This document shows, piece by piece, positions 8,324-19,602 of a stretch of 64,000 nt of DNA (positions are counted from its first letter, which is position 1; the number at the start of each line of letters is the position of its first letter). The notes under the pieces are model-generated. The model was not told the origin of the DNA, made no database searches, and was given only the letters and a program-made list of their open reading frames with translations. Origin of the DNA: Oscillospiraceae bacterium (GTDB lineage: Bacteria > Bacillota > Clostridia > Oscillospirales > Ruminococcaceae); contig WRKZ01000002.1 of the NCBI GenBank assembly GCA_009777835.1, positions 1-64,000 on the forward strand, given 5' to 3'. The translations under genes were made by a program, and so were the position numbers.

Positions 8324-10939
8324 TTATTCATTTTCATCATCAGATTCGTCCGATTCGTTGTCTTCCGCTTCATCGACTTCTTCTGTTTCTTCGACTTCCT
8401 CGACCGCTTCGCCCGCTTCTTCTGCGGCGGCAGCTAAGATTTCGGCTTCGTCGGCTTGTTCGACTTCTTCGAGTTCGGCGGAATCGTCATGTTCGGTTCG
8501 GGTGAAAGTCACGACCCTGCCTTCGGGGGAGAGTTTCATCACACGAACGCCGTAACCGTATCGGCTCATCGGGCGCAGGTCGTTGGCGCGGATTCTGATA
8601 ATGACCCCGTCATCGTTGATTAGAATCACGTCGTCATCGGTATACAGTGTTCTCACACCACAGACTTTGCCTTTCTCGGGGTTCATTTTATAGTTCATTA
8701 CCCCATACCCCCCGCGATTTCTCTTGGGATAACTCGAAATCACGGTTCGTCTGCCCATTCCTTTTTCGGTGACGGTCATAATGGTGGATTCATCGTCGTA
8801 GACCTTAGTTGCACCTACGACGTAGTCGGCTTCATCGTAATCGCCGCGGAATTTGATTGCTTTTACTCCGCGGGTGACTCTTCCGGACGGTCGTATAATA
8901 GACTCATCAAAATGAATCGCCCTGCCGTTTCGTGTAGCGATAATGACCGAGCTGTCGCCTTCGGTCAGGTGAGCGGCGGCGATTTCATCGCCTTCCACCA
9001 GTGTAATCGCACGGAGTGCTTTTTTCCGTACGTTTTTGTACATAGAAAGCGGGGTACGTTTAATCAGTCCGTTTTTGGTAACACAAACAAAGAACTTGTT
9101 TTCGGCGAAGTCGGACGTTTTAAGCATGGCGGCAATCCGCTCATCGGGTTGGAGTTGCAGGAGATTGACTATATTCGTCCCCCTCGACTGTTTTGAACCC
9201 TCCGGGATTTCGTAGCCTTTAAGCCGATACATATTTCCGAGGTTTGTCACCAACAGAATCATGTCATGCGTGGACGCGATGAACATATTCTCGACAAAAT
9301 CTTCATCCCGCTGTTTCATACCGGAGACCCCTCTGCCGCCTCGCCTTTGCAGGTTATAGACTTCCACGGCTTGCCGCTTGATATACCCGATGTTGGTATA
9401 AGTCAAAACGATTTCTTCCACGGGAATCAAATCTTCGATATCGACTTCGCCGCTCACCGCTTCGATTGAGGTTCGGCGTTCGTCATTGTATTTTGAACGA
9501 ATCACGTCCAACTCATTCGAAATGACCTTGAGGATATTCTTACGGTCACTGAGAAGGGTTTGATAATCGGTGATTTTAACGTTCAATGCTGTCAATTCTT
9601 CTTCTATATCGATTCGACCGAGTTTTGTCAACTGAATAATACGCATGTTCGCAATAGCTTCCGACTGGATTTCGGTAATCCCGAATCGTTCAATCAAGCG
9701 GGATTTCGCTTGAGCGGGGTCATCGGACGAGCGGATTATGGCAATAACTTCATCAATATGATTAATTACCAGCATAAACCCTTCAAGAATGTGTGCACGC
9801 GCCTGCGCTTTCTTCAACTCGAACTGTGTGCGGCGGGTGACTACCTGTTCTTGAAACTCGATGTATTTTTCCAACATCTGTTTCAAATTAAGGATTTTCG
9901 GTTCGCCGTCAACCAGGGCGAGCATAGTCACCCCTACAGTCACCTGCAATTGGGTGAAACTGTACAGCTTACTCAAAATCACGTTTGCGTTAGCGTCCCG
10001 CTTTAACTCGACAACTATTTTCATACCGCGGCGGTCGGATTCATCCCGCAACACCGCAATTCCTTCGAGACGTTTATCCTTCATCAAATTGCCCATGTTT
10101 TCGAGCATATTTGAAAGATTCACCATATATGGGATTTCGGTTATCACGATTCGCGTATGGTTCTTTTCTTCGACAATTTCGGCTTTCCCCCGCAGAATAA
10201 TTTTGCCTTTACCGGTGTAGTAAGCCGAGCGTATTCCCGAATAGCCCATGATAATCCCCCCGGTCGGGAAGTCCGGGCCTTTCACCACCGTCATCAGCAT
10301 ATCCACCGGGATTTCCTCATCCGACAACAGCATCAACTGAAGTGCGTCAATCATCTCGCCAAGATTATGCGGCGGAATGTTCGTCGCCATACCCACCGCG
10401 ATTCCCGTTGAACCGTTCACCAACAAATTCGGGAAACGAGACGGTAATACCGACGGCTCGGTGCTCCGGTCATCATAGTTAGGCACGAAATCAACCGTGT
10501 CTTTGTTTATATCCGAGAGCATTTCGGAAGAAATCCGCGCCAACCGCGACTCGGTATAACGCATATGCGCGGGCGAATCCCCGCCGATTGAACCGAAGTT
10601 TCCGTGACCCTCGATTAAAGGATACCGCAACGAAAAATCCTGCGCCATACGAACAAGTGCATCATAAACGCTCTGGTCTCCGTGCGGGTGGTAAGATTTC
10701 AGCACTGCACCCACCGTAGCCGCGCATTTACTGAACGGCTTGTCGTGGGTCAACCCCTCTTCCAACTGGGCATAGAGAATCCGGCGATGAACAGGCTTCA
10801 ACCCATCGCGAACGTCCGGCAATGCACGAGAAACTATAACCGACATCGAGTATTCGAGGAATGAGCGTTTCATCTCATGCTCAATATCGACCTCCAGAAG
10901 GTTCTCATTCTCATGTAGTTTTGCTCTTTCAAGTTCCAT
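8324..10939 (-). CDS. gyrA: DNA gyrase subunit A
   Basis: [52 protein letters not shown]; acidic C-terminal tail; start at 10939 or upstream TTG 10969. Confidence 0.95.
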   Translation of the reverse strand: MELERAKLHENENLLEVDIEHEMKRSFLEYSMSVIVSRALPDVRDGLKPVHRRILYAQLEEGLTHDKPFSKCAATVGAVLKSYHPHGDQSVYDALVRMAQDFSLRYPLIEGHGNFGSIGGDSPAHMRYTESRLARISSEMLSDINKDTVDFVPNYDDRSTEPSVLPSRFPNLLVNGSTGIAVGMATNIPPHNLGEMIDALQLMLLSDEEIPVDMLMTVVKGPDFPTGGIIMGYSGIRSAYYTGKGKIILRGKAEIVEEKNHTRIVITEIPYMVNLSNMLENMGNLMKDKRLEGIAVLRDESDRRGMKIVVELKRDANANVILSKLYSFTQLQVTVGVTMLALVDGEPKILNLKQMLEKYIEFQEQVVTRRTQFELKKAQARAHILEGFMLVINHIDEVIAIIRSSDDPAQAKSRLIERFGITEIQSEAIANMRIIQLTKLGRIDIEEELTALNVKITDYQTLLSDRKNILKVISNELDVIRSKYNDERRTSIEAVSGEVDIEDLIPVEEIVLTYTNIGYIKRQAVEVYNLQRRGGRGVSGMKQRDEDFVENMFIASTHDMILLVTNLGNMYRLKGYEIPEGSKQSRGTNIVNLLQLQPDERIAAMLKTSDFAENKFFVCVTKNGLIKRTPLSMYKNVRKKALRAITLVEGDEIAAAHLTEGDSSVIIATRNGRAIHFDESIIRPSGRVTRGVKAIKFRGDYDEADYVVGATKVYDDESTIMTVTEKGMGRRTVISSYPKRNRGGYGVMNYKMNPEKGKVCGVRTLYTDDDVILINDDGVIIRIRANDLRPMSRYGYGVRVMKLSPEGRVVTFTRTEHDDSAELEEVEQADEAEILAAAAEEAGEAVEEVEETEEVDEAEDNESDESDDENE

Positions 10940-11113
10940 ATTTTTATGACCATGCCACCCCCTGCACAAATCCCGACAGAGATTGCAACAGGACGGTCAG
11001 CCCTTTCTTCGGATAGAAATCCATAATCTAATTCAGTATATCATAAATCAAAGGAAATGTAAACCATTATAATATAGAAAAATCAGATTTTAAAAATATT
11101 ATTACTCCGCTTG

Positions 11114-12085
11114 TCAAGAGCGACTCGGGGACAGCCACTCCACCCCGAATTCGGTAACAATCGCCGTAATCAACGAAGCGGGGGTTACATCGAAAGAGGG
11201 GTTGAAGCATTTCACGCCGACCGGGGCAACACGTTCCGCGAAATACAAATCGGTAATTTCACCGGAATCACGTTCTTCTATAACGAAATCTGCGCCGCTC
11301 TTCGCCGATGAATCAATCGTAGAAGACGGGCAGAACACATAAAAAGGAATTCCGTAGTGTTTTGCCAAAATCGCCAGTGTGCAAGTACCGACCTTATTTG
11401 CAACGTCACGATTTGCGGCAACCCTGTCGCAACCGACGAAAACGGCATTGATTTTTCCTTGAGACATGACAACATTCGCCATGTTATCGCAAATCAGCGT
11501 GACATCAACGCCTACATTCATAAGCTCTAACGCAGTGATTCTCGCCCCTTGAAGCAGGGGGCGGGTTTCGTCTGCATAAACCTTGAATTTGAACCCTCGT
11601 TCCGACCCTAAAATCAGCGGGCCGAGTCCTGTCCCGTACCGACTCGTCGCGAGCGGCCCGGCATTACAATGGGTGAGAATCCCGTCACCGTCTTTGATTA
11701 AATCCAACCCATACTCGGAGATTCTTTTGCACATCTGCACATCTTCGTCATGAATCGCATGACATTCGGCACGCAAATCGCTTGACTTCAACATACGCTC
11801 AACCGCCCATGCAAGATTCACGGCGGTCGGTCGCGCAGACTTAACGCAGTCGGCGGCGGCACGCAATTCCGAGACGTTTTTCGTGGTTTTTGAAAGTACA
11901 TACACAGCATATGCCGCAAAAATCCCGATTGCAGGCGCACCGCGAACCTTCAAGAGTTTGATTGCATCATACATCTCCTCGGCAGTACGAAGCTCGAGGT
12001 ATTCGATTTTCCCCGGGAGTTTCCGTTGGTCAAGAATTATAATCGAATCTTCATTCGCGGAAAGCCGAATGTTAGTCAAATTCAA
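11114..12085 (-). CDS. mtnA: S-methyl-5-thioribose-1-phosphate isomerase
   Basis: [50 protein letters not shown]. Confidence 0.9.
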   Translation of the reverse strand: MNLTNIRLSANEDSIIILDQRKLPGKIEYLELRTAEEMYDAIKLLKVRGAPAIGIFAAYAVYVLSKTTKNVSELRAAADCVKSARPTAVNLAWAVERMLKSSDLRAECHAIHDEDVQMCKRISEYGLDLIKDGDGILTHCNAGPLATSRYGTGLGPLILGSERGFKFKVYADETRPLLQGARITALELMNVGVDVTLICDNMANVVMSQGKINAVFVGCDRVAANRDVANKVGTCTLAILAKHYGIPFYVFCPSSTIDSSAKSGADFVIEERDSGEITDLYFAERVAPVGVKCFNPSFDVTPASLITAIVTEFGVEWLSPSRS

Positions 12086-12660
12086 ATCACCTCCAAATGT
12101 TCCAACAGGATTTTAATTCCGATTAACACGAGAATCACACCCCCGGCGATTTCAGCCTTTGACTTCAACTTTGCACCGAACGCGCGACCGATTTTCACCC
12201 CGAAAAACGACATGGCAAGCGTGATTATGCCAATCAGCAGTACCGCCGGGACAATACTGACCTTCAAGAACGCAAACGAGACCCCCACCGCCATAGCATC
12301 AATACTGGTGGCTATAGCGAGAGGGAGCATTTTTGCGAACGTCAAGCGCGATTTATCCGAAACGTCCGAGACTTCCTGTTGTTCCTGTTTTTGAAAAGCC
12401 CCCGCAATCATTCTGCCGCCGAGGATACAAAGCACACCGAAGGCAATCCAGTGGTCGTAACTGATTATATCATCGGCGAAAAGCGTGGCGGCAAAATACC
12501 CGATTAACGGCATTCCCGCCTGGAACAGCCCGAAATACGCCCCGACAATCAAGCATTTTTTAGGGGTGACGGATGTCAATGTCAACCCGATACAGATTGC
12601 CACGGCGAACGCGTCCATTGACAGCCCGAACGCAGTCAGGGAGAGTTCAACATAATTCAT
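12082..12660 (-). CDS. mntP: Putative manganese efflux pump
   Basis: [31 protein letters not shown] duplicated motif. Confidence 0.9.
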   Translation of the reverse strand: MNYVELSLTAFGLSMDAFAVAICIGLTLTSVTPKKCLIVGAYFGLFQAGMPLIGYFAATLFADDIISYDHWIAFGVLCILGGRMIAGAFQKQEQQEVSDVSDKSRLTFAKMLPLAIATSIDAMAVGVSFAFLKVSIVPAVLLIGIITLAMSFFGVKIGRAFGAKLKSKAEIAGGVILVLIGIKILLEHLEVI

Positions 12661-13477
12661 TCTTCATATTTGCAACGGCAGATTTAATCAACACCTTGAA
12701 CATCGGCGCAGACTTGTCCGCCGCTTCCATCACTTCATCATGGGTCAGCGGATTATCCGACAATCCGCAAGCGAGATTCGCTATACAAGAAATGCCGCAA
12801 ATCCTCATTCCCGCGTGATTCGCCACCATAGCCTCACACGCGGTACTCATACCGACTGCATCCGCGCCCAACGTACGGAACATTCTCACTTCAGCCGGTG
12901 ACTCAAAATTAGGCCCGGTTGCCTGGAGGTAGATTCCCTCTTTCAAATCAACACCGTTGGATTTGGCGGCAGCCTGTATAATCGTATTGAGTTTACGGTC
13001 GTAAATCGCACTCATATCAGGAAAACGCACCCCGAACTCCTCCATGTTCGACCCAATCAGCGGACTCGTCACAAAAGTACTGATGTGGTCGGTAATCAAC
13101 ATGAACTCACCCGCACCGAAGCTGATTCCTCCTGCCGCATTCGTAAGAAACAGGATTTGCGCCCCCAATTTGCGCATAAGCCGAATCGGCAAGACAGTGT
13201 CCTGCATGGAATATCCCTCATAAAAATGAACCCTACCCTGCATAATCACCACCGGAACTTGGTCGATTTTCCCGAAGACGAATCGCCCTTTATGCCCCTG
13301 CACGGTGGATTGCGGGAACCCTTCAATCTCCGAATAATCGATTACGGCAACCGTTTCGATTTCGTCGGCAAGCGCACCCAACCCCGAACCGAGTACAAGC
13401 GCGACCTTCGGTACAAACCCGTTGAGTTTACCTTTTACGCTTTCGTAACAATTATTTAACTTGACTGTAGCTTCCAT
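12647..13477 (-). CDS. Purine-nucleoside phosphorylase
   Basis: KVALVLGSGLGALADEI, FPQSTVQGHKGRFVFG, LQATGPNFESPAEVRMFRTLGADAVGMSTACE; RBS AAGGAG before ATG 13477. Confidence 0.93.
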   Translation of the reverse strand: MEATVKLNNCYESVKGKLNGFVPKVALVLGSGLGALADEIETVAVIDYSEIEGFPQSTVQGHKGRFVFGKIDQVPVVIMQGRVHFYEGYSMQDTVLPIRLMRKLGAQILFLTNAAGGISFGAGEFMLITDHISTFVTSPLIGSNMEEFGVRFPDMSAIYDRKLNTIIQAAAKSNGVDLKEGIYLQATGPNFESPAEVRMFRTLGADAVGMSTACEAMVANHAGMRICGISCIANLACGLSDNPLTHDEVMEAADKSAPMFKVLIKSAVANMKNELC

Positions 13478-13521
13478 GATTCTGTTCTCCTTGTTTATAG
13501 TTATTTTTTCTTGATTTGTTT

Positions 13522-15777
13522 TCATCCCAGTCGTAATTGCGTATTTCCGATGACCCCTGCCACAGGAACGGTTTTCGTCCTGTACTTGTCCGCCTCCGAT
13601 TCATCCGGCAGAATTCCTTCGCGGTACAATTCCGCCGATTGAAGCGTGGTTTTCGTCAGTCGCATTACCTGAACCCCCTGCGTATCTCTGCTTGCTTTCG
13701 GCAGAATTAACGCCGACGAGAAAATCATGACCTTTCCCGCCGCCGATTTCAGCATGAACTCAGGCGGTTCGCCTTCTAAAAGCGAATCTGCGTTCGGGAT
13801 TTTATACATCGCCACCAATGGTGAATCCACGTTGAGCGAATTTGCGAGTTTTCTGCGCTTAGTTTTCGTCACGAACGACGACAGCAACACCTTCGCGGCT
13901 TTTCCGTTTTGGAAAAAGCTGATAATGGTCTCACTATAATCGCTTGTCAGAATCATCGACAGCAACTTTTCATCTTCGGCGAATTCCAATTTAGACGGAA
14001 TGTAATCCCCCATAACGCTGGTCTTCGTATCCTCAAAATCGGAAACCCGCGCTTTATAAGCGAATCCGTGGGTAGTAAAAAACAACAACTCATCACGGTT
14101 GTTCGCCGAATCAATATGAACCGAAACCGCGTCCCCTTCTTTGAGCTTGTGTTCGCCCGACATTCTCAGCGATTGCGGCGTGATTTTCTTAAAATACCCC
14201 TCTTTAGTCAAGAAGATGTTTACCGCATAATCGGGTACTTCTTCCTGTTCATCAGTGAATTGCGAATCCGAACCCTCAACGTAAATCAGCTCGGTCTTGC
14301 GCGGTTTTCCGTATTTATCGGCGATTTCCCGCAAATCCGCTATGATGAGGGATTTAATCTTACGTTCACTGCCGAGGATTTCCTCACCCTCGGCAATTGC
14401 CTTCTTGAGCGACTCAATTTCCTCGGTGCGTTTCACGATATACTCCCGATTTATGTGCCGCAACTTGATTTCGGCAACGTAATCGGCTTGGATTTCATCT
14501 ATACCGAATCCCACCATCAAATTCGGGACGACTTCGTTTTCTTCATCGGTCTCGCGAATAATCTTAATGGCTTTATCAATGTCAAGGAGGATTTTCGCAA
14601 GCCCTTGAAGCAGGTGAAGTTTGTCTTTCTTTTTCCCGATATCGAAATAAATCCGCCGCTTAACACACTCGGTTCTGAACGCCGCCCATTCCCGCAGAAT
14701 CTCGAACACTCCCATCACTCGCGGATTCCCCGCAATCAGCAAATTAAAGTTGCAGGAGAAAGAATCCTGCAAAGGGGTGAGCCTGTACAGTTTCTGCATG
14801 AGCGCGTCGGGGTCGGTTCCGCGTTTTAGGTCGATGGTGAGTTTCAGTCCCGAAAGGTCGGTTTCATCACGGGTGTCGCTGACTTCCTTGATTTTTCCCG
14901 CTTTAACCTGTTCGACGATTTTGTCGATAATCGCCTCGACCGTGGTGGTAGGAGGAATCTCGGTAACTTCGATTACGTTTTCGCTTTTGTCGTAGCTGTA
15001 TTTCGCGCGGACTTTGAAAGAACCCCGCCCGCTCTCGTATATGTTCTTGATTTCATCTTCGTTATACACAATCGAACCGCCGCCGGGGAAGTCCGGTGCT
15101 TTCAGGTATGCAATGACTTCATCCGAAGTCAAATCGGGATTTTTCATGAGAAGTTCGGTGGTTTTGCAGACCTCCGCCAGATTAAACGGGCAGATGTTAC
15201 TCGCCATGGAAACGGCGATTCCTATATTTGAATTTACCAGAACCGACGGAAACTTCGCGGGGAGTAACACCGGTTCGGTGGTGGAATTGTCATAGTTAGG
15301 CACGAAATCTACAGTGTCCTGCGTGATTTCGGAAAACAGTTCGGTACAGATTGATTCCAGCTTCGCTTCGGTATAACGCGATGCGGCATAAGCCATATCC
15401 CGCGAATACGCTTTTGAAAAGTTTCCTTTAGAATCGACATACGGATGTAAAAGCGACTCATTCCCCCGAGCGAGACGTACCATGGTCTCGTAAATTGCCG
15501 AATCTCCGTGAGGGTTCAGCCGCATAGTCTGCCCGACTATATTCGCCGACTTAGTCCGTGCGCCTGTCAAAAGCCCCATTTTATACATTGTGTAGAGCAG
15601 TTTACGGTGGGACGGCTTAAACCCGTCGATTTCGGGTAAAGCACGGGAAACAATCACGCTCATGGCGTACGGCATGTAGTTTTCTTCAAGGGTCTCGACT
15701 ATATTCTTCTCGTTAACCTCGCCCGCACCTTCTATATAAGCGTTGGGCGTTTTCTTCTTGATTTCTTTTTTCTTCAT
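13522..15777 (-). CDS. Type IIA topoisomerase A subunit (ParC/GyrA-like paralog)
   Basis: [62 protein letters not shown]. Confidence 0.9.
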   Translation of the reverse strand: MKKKEIKKKTPNAYIEGAGEVNEKNIVETLEENYMPYAMSVIVSRALPEIDGFKPSHRKLLYTMYKMGLLTGARTKSANIVGQTMRLNPHGDSAIYETMVRLARGNESLLHPYVDSKGNFSKAYSRDMAYAASRYTEAKLESICTELFSEITQDTVDFVPNYDNSTTEPVLLPAKFPSVLVNSNIGIAVSMASNICPFNLAEVCKTTELLMKNPDLTSDEVIAYLKAPDFPGGGSIVYNEDEIKNIYESGRGSFKVRAKYSYDKSENVIEVTEIPPTTTVEAIIDKIVEQVKAGKIKEVSDTRDETDLSGLKLTIDLKRGTDPDALMQKLYRLTPLQDSFSCNFNLLIAGNPRVMGVFEILREWAAFRTECVKRRIYFDIGKKKDKLHLLQGLAKILLDIDKAIKIIRETDEENEVVPNLMVGFGIDEIQADYVAEIKLRHINREYIVKRTEEIESLKKAIAEGEEILGSERKIKSLIIADLREIADKYGKPRKTELIYVEGSDSQFTDEQEEVPDYAVNIFLTKEGYFKKITPQSLRMSGEHKLKEGDAVSVHIDSANNRDELLFFTTHGFAYKARVSDFEDTKTSVMGDYIPSKLEFAEDEKLLSMILTSDYSETIISFFQNGKAAKVLLSSFVTKTKRRKLANSLNVDSPLVAMYKIPNADSLLEGEPPEFMLKSAAGKVMIFSSALILPKASRDTQGVQVMRLTKTTLQSAELYREGILPDESEADKYRTKTVPVAGVIGNTQLRLG

Positions 15778-15820
15778 TTAGTTTCCTTCGATTTTCTCTT
15801 GACAAATGAACGTGAAAACA

Positions 15821-15877
15821 CAATGAACAGTCAACAGTCAAATCACTGTCAACTGTCCATTGTCAACTGTCAATTAT
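15821..15877. repeat. Iterated AACTGTCAATT/ACAGTCAACAGT repeat between rpsR and topoisomerase gene
   Basis: gaacagtcaacagtcaaatcactgtcaactgtccattgtcaactgtcaatt. Confidence 0.5.
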
Positions 15878-15881
15878 TTCG

Positions 15882-16148
15882 TCAGTCTGATGCGTACGGA
15901 ATCAACGCGAGATGTCTCGCTCTCTTGACTGCGGTGGTAAGTTCACGTTGGTGGAACGCACAGCACCCGGTGATTCTGCGAGGAAGAATCTTGTACCGTT
16001 CGGTCAAGCATTTCCCGCTCTTGAGTCTCTGTACGTCTTTGTAATCGATGAAAGCTGCTTTTTCCACACAGAAAGCGCAAACTTTTCTTTTAGGGCGTCT
16101 GTTCGGGCGACCCCCTCTGTCGTTATTATATTCCCTTCTTTCAGGCAT
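15882..16148 (-). CDS. rpsR: 30S ribosomal protein S18
   Basis: KVCAFCVEK...[11 protein letters not shown]...[32 protein letters not shown]. Confidence 0.97.
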   Translation of the reverse strand: MPERREYNNDRGGRPNRRPKRKVCAFCVEKAAFIDYKDVQRLKSGKCLTERYKILPRRITGCCAFHQRELTTAVKRARHLALIPYASD

Positions 16149-16207
16149 TGTTAGAATTCTCCTTATCGGTATTAGTTTTTTTAGGATTGTCTTGCTCTTG
16201 TTTTACT

Positions 16208-16786
16208 CTAGAACGGATAATCGTCATCGTTTCCGCTGTTCGCGGAGAAGTCCGAGTTCAAACTGTCGGAAAGCATAGTCGTCGGTGCGGAATTAGCCGT
16301 TTCAGCCGGGTGAGGTTGTGCCTGCGGCTGATTCTGATAACCGCCACCGTAATTTCCGCCGCCGAAGCCGCCTCCTCCTCCGCCGAAATTGTTTCCGCCG
16401 AAATTATTTCCGCCGCCATTGAAGCCCCCGCCACCGCCGGAATTATATCCCTGCTGTTGTTGAGGCGGTCTTTCGCCGGTGAAGTAGACCGAGTCTGCAA
16501 CGATTTCGACTACGTTTTGGGTAATATTGTTTTTGTCAACGTACTGTCTGGTCTGGAGTTCGCCGTCAATCATGACCATTCTGCCTTTTGAGAAATATTT
16601 AGAAACAAACTCCGCTTGTCCGCGCCAGGTGACTACGTTGAAGAAGTCGGCTTTACGCTCTTCCCCTTTGACTTGGTATTTACGGTCTACAGCGATTCTG
16701 AACGAAAGCACCGGAACGCCGTTCGGTGTATTTTTCAGCTCTAAATCGTTGCAGATTCTCCCCATTAATATAATTTTGTTATACAT
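16208..16786 (-). CDS. ssb: Single-stranded DNA-binding protein
   Basis: N-terminal OB fold, Gly-rich linker, C-terminal NDDDYPF tip. Confidence 0.97.
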   Translation of the reverse strand: MYNKIILMGRICNDLELKNTPNGVPVLSFRIAVDRKYQVKGEERKADFFNVVTWRGQAEFVSKYFSKGRMVMIDGELQTRQYVDKNNITQNVVEIVADSVYFTGERPPQQQQGYNSGGGGGFNGGGNNFGGNNFGGGGGGFGGGNYGGGYQNQPQAQPHPAETANSAPTTMLSDSLNSDFSANSGNDDDYPF

Positions 16787-16789
16787 GGT

Positions 16790-17218
16790 TTACTCTCCCG
16801 CACCGCTTTCGCCACTCGAATCATCTTCTTTGTCTTCTTCAGGCGGTGAAGTATCTGGAGCTTCTTCGGGTTCTTTTTCCGTTTCTTCCGGATTTTCTTC
16901 TTTAGATTCTTCTTTTGCGGGTGCTTCTTGGCGAAGCACGGTCAAGAACCGCAAAACGCCTTCGGTGATGTTGAGGATACGTTCAAGTTCCATCGGGAAA
17001 TCCGGTTTTGAATCGAACCCGTAGAGGACGTAATATCCCTCATTCTCGTAGTTGATTGGGTAGGCGAGTCTCCTCTTACCCCATTCATTCACGCTGACCG
17101 ACGTAGCGTTGCTTTCGATGAGGGTGCTGAATTTGGATTTCAACCCCTCGATGTGTTCCTCACCGTTTTTGAGTGAGTAAACCACCATGGTTTCGTACTT
17201 TTCCTGTAGTTTTGGCAT
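16790..17218 (-). CDS. rpsF: 30S ribosomal protein S6 with acidic C-terminal extension
   Basis: YETMVVYSLKNGEE...WGKRRLAYPINYENEGYYVLY; operon order rpsF-ssb-rpsR. Confidence 0.96.
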   Translation of the reverse strand: MPKLQEKYETMVVYSLKNGEEHIEGLKSKFSTLIESNATSVSVNEWGKRRLAYPINYENEGYYVLYGFDSKPDFPMELERILNITEGVLRFLTVLRQEAPAKEESKEENPEETEKEPEEAPDTSPPEEDKEDDSSGESGAGE

Positions 17219-17234
17219 TTCTTTGAAATTTCCT

Positions 17235-17378
17235 CCTTATAGACTTATGTCCCGCCGATTGCAAAACGTGACAACAATCCCGGGGATTCCACTCCCGGAA
17301 TAGATTGCTTGGCGTTTTGATAAAAGATTTTCGACGAGCAAGCAGGTAAACGCTTCACAGCGTTCAAGACAGTATATC
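17235..17378 (-). ncRNA. Structured rpsF leader, candidate S6:S18 autoregulatory leader
   Basis: Nested stems in minus strand: AAAACG/CGTTTT, GCAATC/GATTGT, CCGGG/CCCGG, downstream of TTGACA-N17-TATACT. Confidence 0.45.
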
Positions 17379-17491
17379 ACGGAAAATTTAGTTTGTCAAG
17401 CGTTGACAAAATAAAATTTTGGTGATATACTACTATTTATGTTAGAAAAAGAAAATTTTTTGTTTTTGTACAAATAAGGGGGAGGATTAGT

Positions 17492-18454
17492 TTGGAAATC
17501 AAAGGATTCACCTATGGATATGCCGCAAAAAGGGGCGACTGGCGAAGCCCCGCAGGAATCAAGTCGCAGGATTTGCTGTACGAACTCGGCAATAACTGGG
17601 TTTGCCTCGCTGTCTTGAATTATCAAGACAGCTTTCATTCCACCCAAATCAAGTTTGATTTCACCAGGACTCCCACCGACAGGGACGTGACTTTTGCGGT
17701 CGAAAAAGCACACTCCAAGGGAGTAAAGGTCTGTCTGAAACCTATGGTAAATTCCGACGACTATATGTGGCGGGCATACATAGACTTTCCCGACGCTAAC
17801 ATGGGGGAGAAAGACGTGTACTGGTCGGAGTGGTTTAAGAGTTACACGGCGTTCATGCTCTATTATGCCGAATTAGCCGAAGAACTGAAATGCGAAATGC
17901 TCTGCATCGGGTGCGAAATGCTCGGCACCGAACGGAAAGAGTCTTACTGGCGGGATTTAATCGCGCAACTGCGGAAGGTCTATTCGGGAAAACTGGTGTA
18001 TAACACCAATCACGGCAAAGAAGACAGGTTCGAATGGATGGGTGAGTTGGACTATATCGGAACATCGGCGTATTATCCGGTAGGACAGAAATCGTCTTCT
18101 AAGTCCGACATGACAGCCGAATGGGAGAACGTCCGTACACGATTGAACAAAATCGCCGATAAAACCGACAAGAAATACATCTTCATGGAAATCGGTTGTC
18201 GCTCGGCGAAGGGCTGTTCGGCGATGCCGTGGGATTTTTCACACAAGGAATTCCCGTGGAACGAAGAAGAACAGGCGAATTTCTATGAGTCCTGCCTGGA
18301 CGTGTTCGGCAAAGAAGAACGGTTCGCGGGGATTTTCTGGTGGGACTGGTCTACCTTCATCTACGATACCCGCAAAGAAGCCGAGACTAACATCGGATTC
18401 AACATTCACCTGAAAAAAGCGGAAGAGGTTCTTAAAAAATATTATGCTGAATGA
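17492..18454 (+). CDS. Glycoside hydrolase, GH113-like
   Basis: TTG start after AGGGGGAGG; GVKVCLKPMVN, EMLCIGCEMLGTE, LDYIGTSAYYPV, FMEIGCRS. Confidence 0.75.
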   Translation: MEIKGFTYGYAAKRGDWRSPAGIKSQDLLYELGNNWVCLAVLNYQDSFHSTQIKFDFTRTPTDRDVTFAVEKAHSKGVKVCLKPMVNSDDYMWRAYIDFPDANMGEKDVYWSEWFKSYTAFMLYYAELAEELKCEMLCIGCEMLGTERKESYWRDLIAQLRKVYSGKLVYNTNHGKEDRFEWMGELDYIGTSAYYPVGQKSSSKSDMTAEWENVRTRLNKIADKTDKKYIFMEIGCRSAKGCSAMPWDFSHKEFPWNEEEQANFYESCLDVFGKEERFAGIFWWDWSTFIYDTRKEAETNIGFNIHLKKAEEVLKKYYAE

Positions 18455-19580
18455 GAAAAAATCAAGCAGTGACATTCCCGATGAAAAAGAAAACGACGAA
18501 AATAAACCGTTCTTCCTGTGGGATTATTTGAAAGAACAGTCGGAACTATCTCGGCCGTTGGTTCTTTACGGAACAGGAGACGGTGCCGACAAAATTCTGC
18601 AGGTTATGAAACAATACGGGCTTGAACCCGATTGTTTCACGAAGAGCGGTGATTTAGGCGGATTTAAACCGAATGAGGTTTTCGCGGGTTATGACGTATT
18701 ACCGTTGGATTCGATTGTTAACAAACGGCTCAAAAATGCCGATTTCATCGTGTTGGTCTGTTTCGGTACCGATAAGAGCGATGTGCTGGAAAGACTGTAT
18801 TCCCTGGCAAAAGAGTATGAGGTTTATGTCCCGGACGTTCCGGTGGTCGGCGAAGGCGTTTACACACCGGAATACGTCGAGGAAAACCGCGACAAACTCG
18901 AAAAGGCACGAAAACTCCTCGCCGATGAAAAGTCGAAGGAGGTCTTTGACGGGTGGCTCGAATACCGATTAAGCGGGAAACCGGATATTCTTGAGGGGAT
19001 TTCAAGCGACAAATCGGAAATCTATTCATTGCTTAAACTCAATAACAAGGAATTTTTCGTGGATGCGGGTGCGTTTAAGGGCGATACGGTAAGTGAGTTT
19101 CTGGCGGAAGTCGGCGGGAATTTCGAGAAAATTACCGCGTTTGAGCCGGATGTAAAGAATTACACGTTCATGCGGCGGAAATTCTACGCTTTACCCGGCG
19201 AAAAATTCTGTGCCGTTAATGCGGCGGCATGGGACGAAGACGGAACGCTCGACTTTGCGGCTAAAACCGGGCGAGCGGGGAGTGCTTTTTCCAAAGAGAG
19301 GGTCAAGCAGGTCAAAAGCGCGAAAATCGATACGTTGTGCGGCGAAGACAAACCCACCTTCATAAAATTGGACGTTGAGGGTGCGGAGTCACGGGTTCTT
19401 CAGGGGGCGAAATCAATTATAACCAAACAACGCCCGAAAATGGTGGTTTCCCTGTATCACAGGGTTGAGGATATGTATGAGTTACCGTTACTGATTCATT
19501 CGTATAATCAGCGGTACAAATTCTATTTAAGGAAGACCCGATGTCTCCCGGGGTGGGAATTTCGGTTGATTGTAATTTAA
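18444..19580 (+). CDS. FkbM-family methyltransferase
   Basis: FVDAGAFKGDTVSEFL, AFEPDVKNY, IDTLCGEDKPTFIKLDVEGAESRVLQGAK. Confidence 0.85.
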   Translation: MLNEKKSSSDIPDEKENDENKPFFLWDYLKEQSELSRPLVLYGTGDGADKILQVMKQYGLEPDCFTKSGDLGGFKPNEVFAGYDVLPLDSIVNKRLKNADFIVLVCFGTDKSDVLERLYSLAKEYEVYVPDVPVVGEGVYTPEYVEENRDKLEKARKLLADEKSKEVFDGWLEYRLSGKPDILEGISSDKSEIYSLLKLNNKEFFVDAGAFKGDTVSEFLAEVGGNFEKITAFEPDVKNYTFMRRKFYALPGEKFCAVNAAAWDEDGTLDFAAKTGRAGSAFSKERVKQVKSAKIDTLCGEDKPTFIKLDVEGAESRVLQGAKSIITKQRPKMVVSLYHRVEDMYELPLLIHSYNQRYKFYLRKTRCLPGWEFRLIVI

Positions 19581-19602
19581 TGTAAGAAAGGCATAGTTAT
19601 AA

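Noticed and set aside
13909-14829. 306-aa plus-strand ORF within the topoisomerase gene
   Set aside because: Antisense to a strongly conserved type IIA topoisomerase; no RBS or family signal.
15821-15877. IS or phage attachment site at the ACTGTCAACTGTCAATT repeats
   Set aside because: No integrase/transposase or flanking duplications; left as a simple repeat.
16148-16591. 147-aa plus-strand ORF opposite ssb
   Set aside because: Overlaps the Gly-rich SSB linker; Ala/Ser-rich translation is an artefact.
17392-17440. Repeated GTCAAGCGTTGACA sequence as a family A hairpin copy
   Set aside because: Lacks AAGAGC arm and GCAG; better read as back-to-back -35 elements of divergent promoters.
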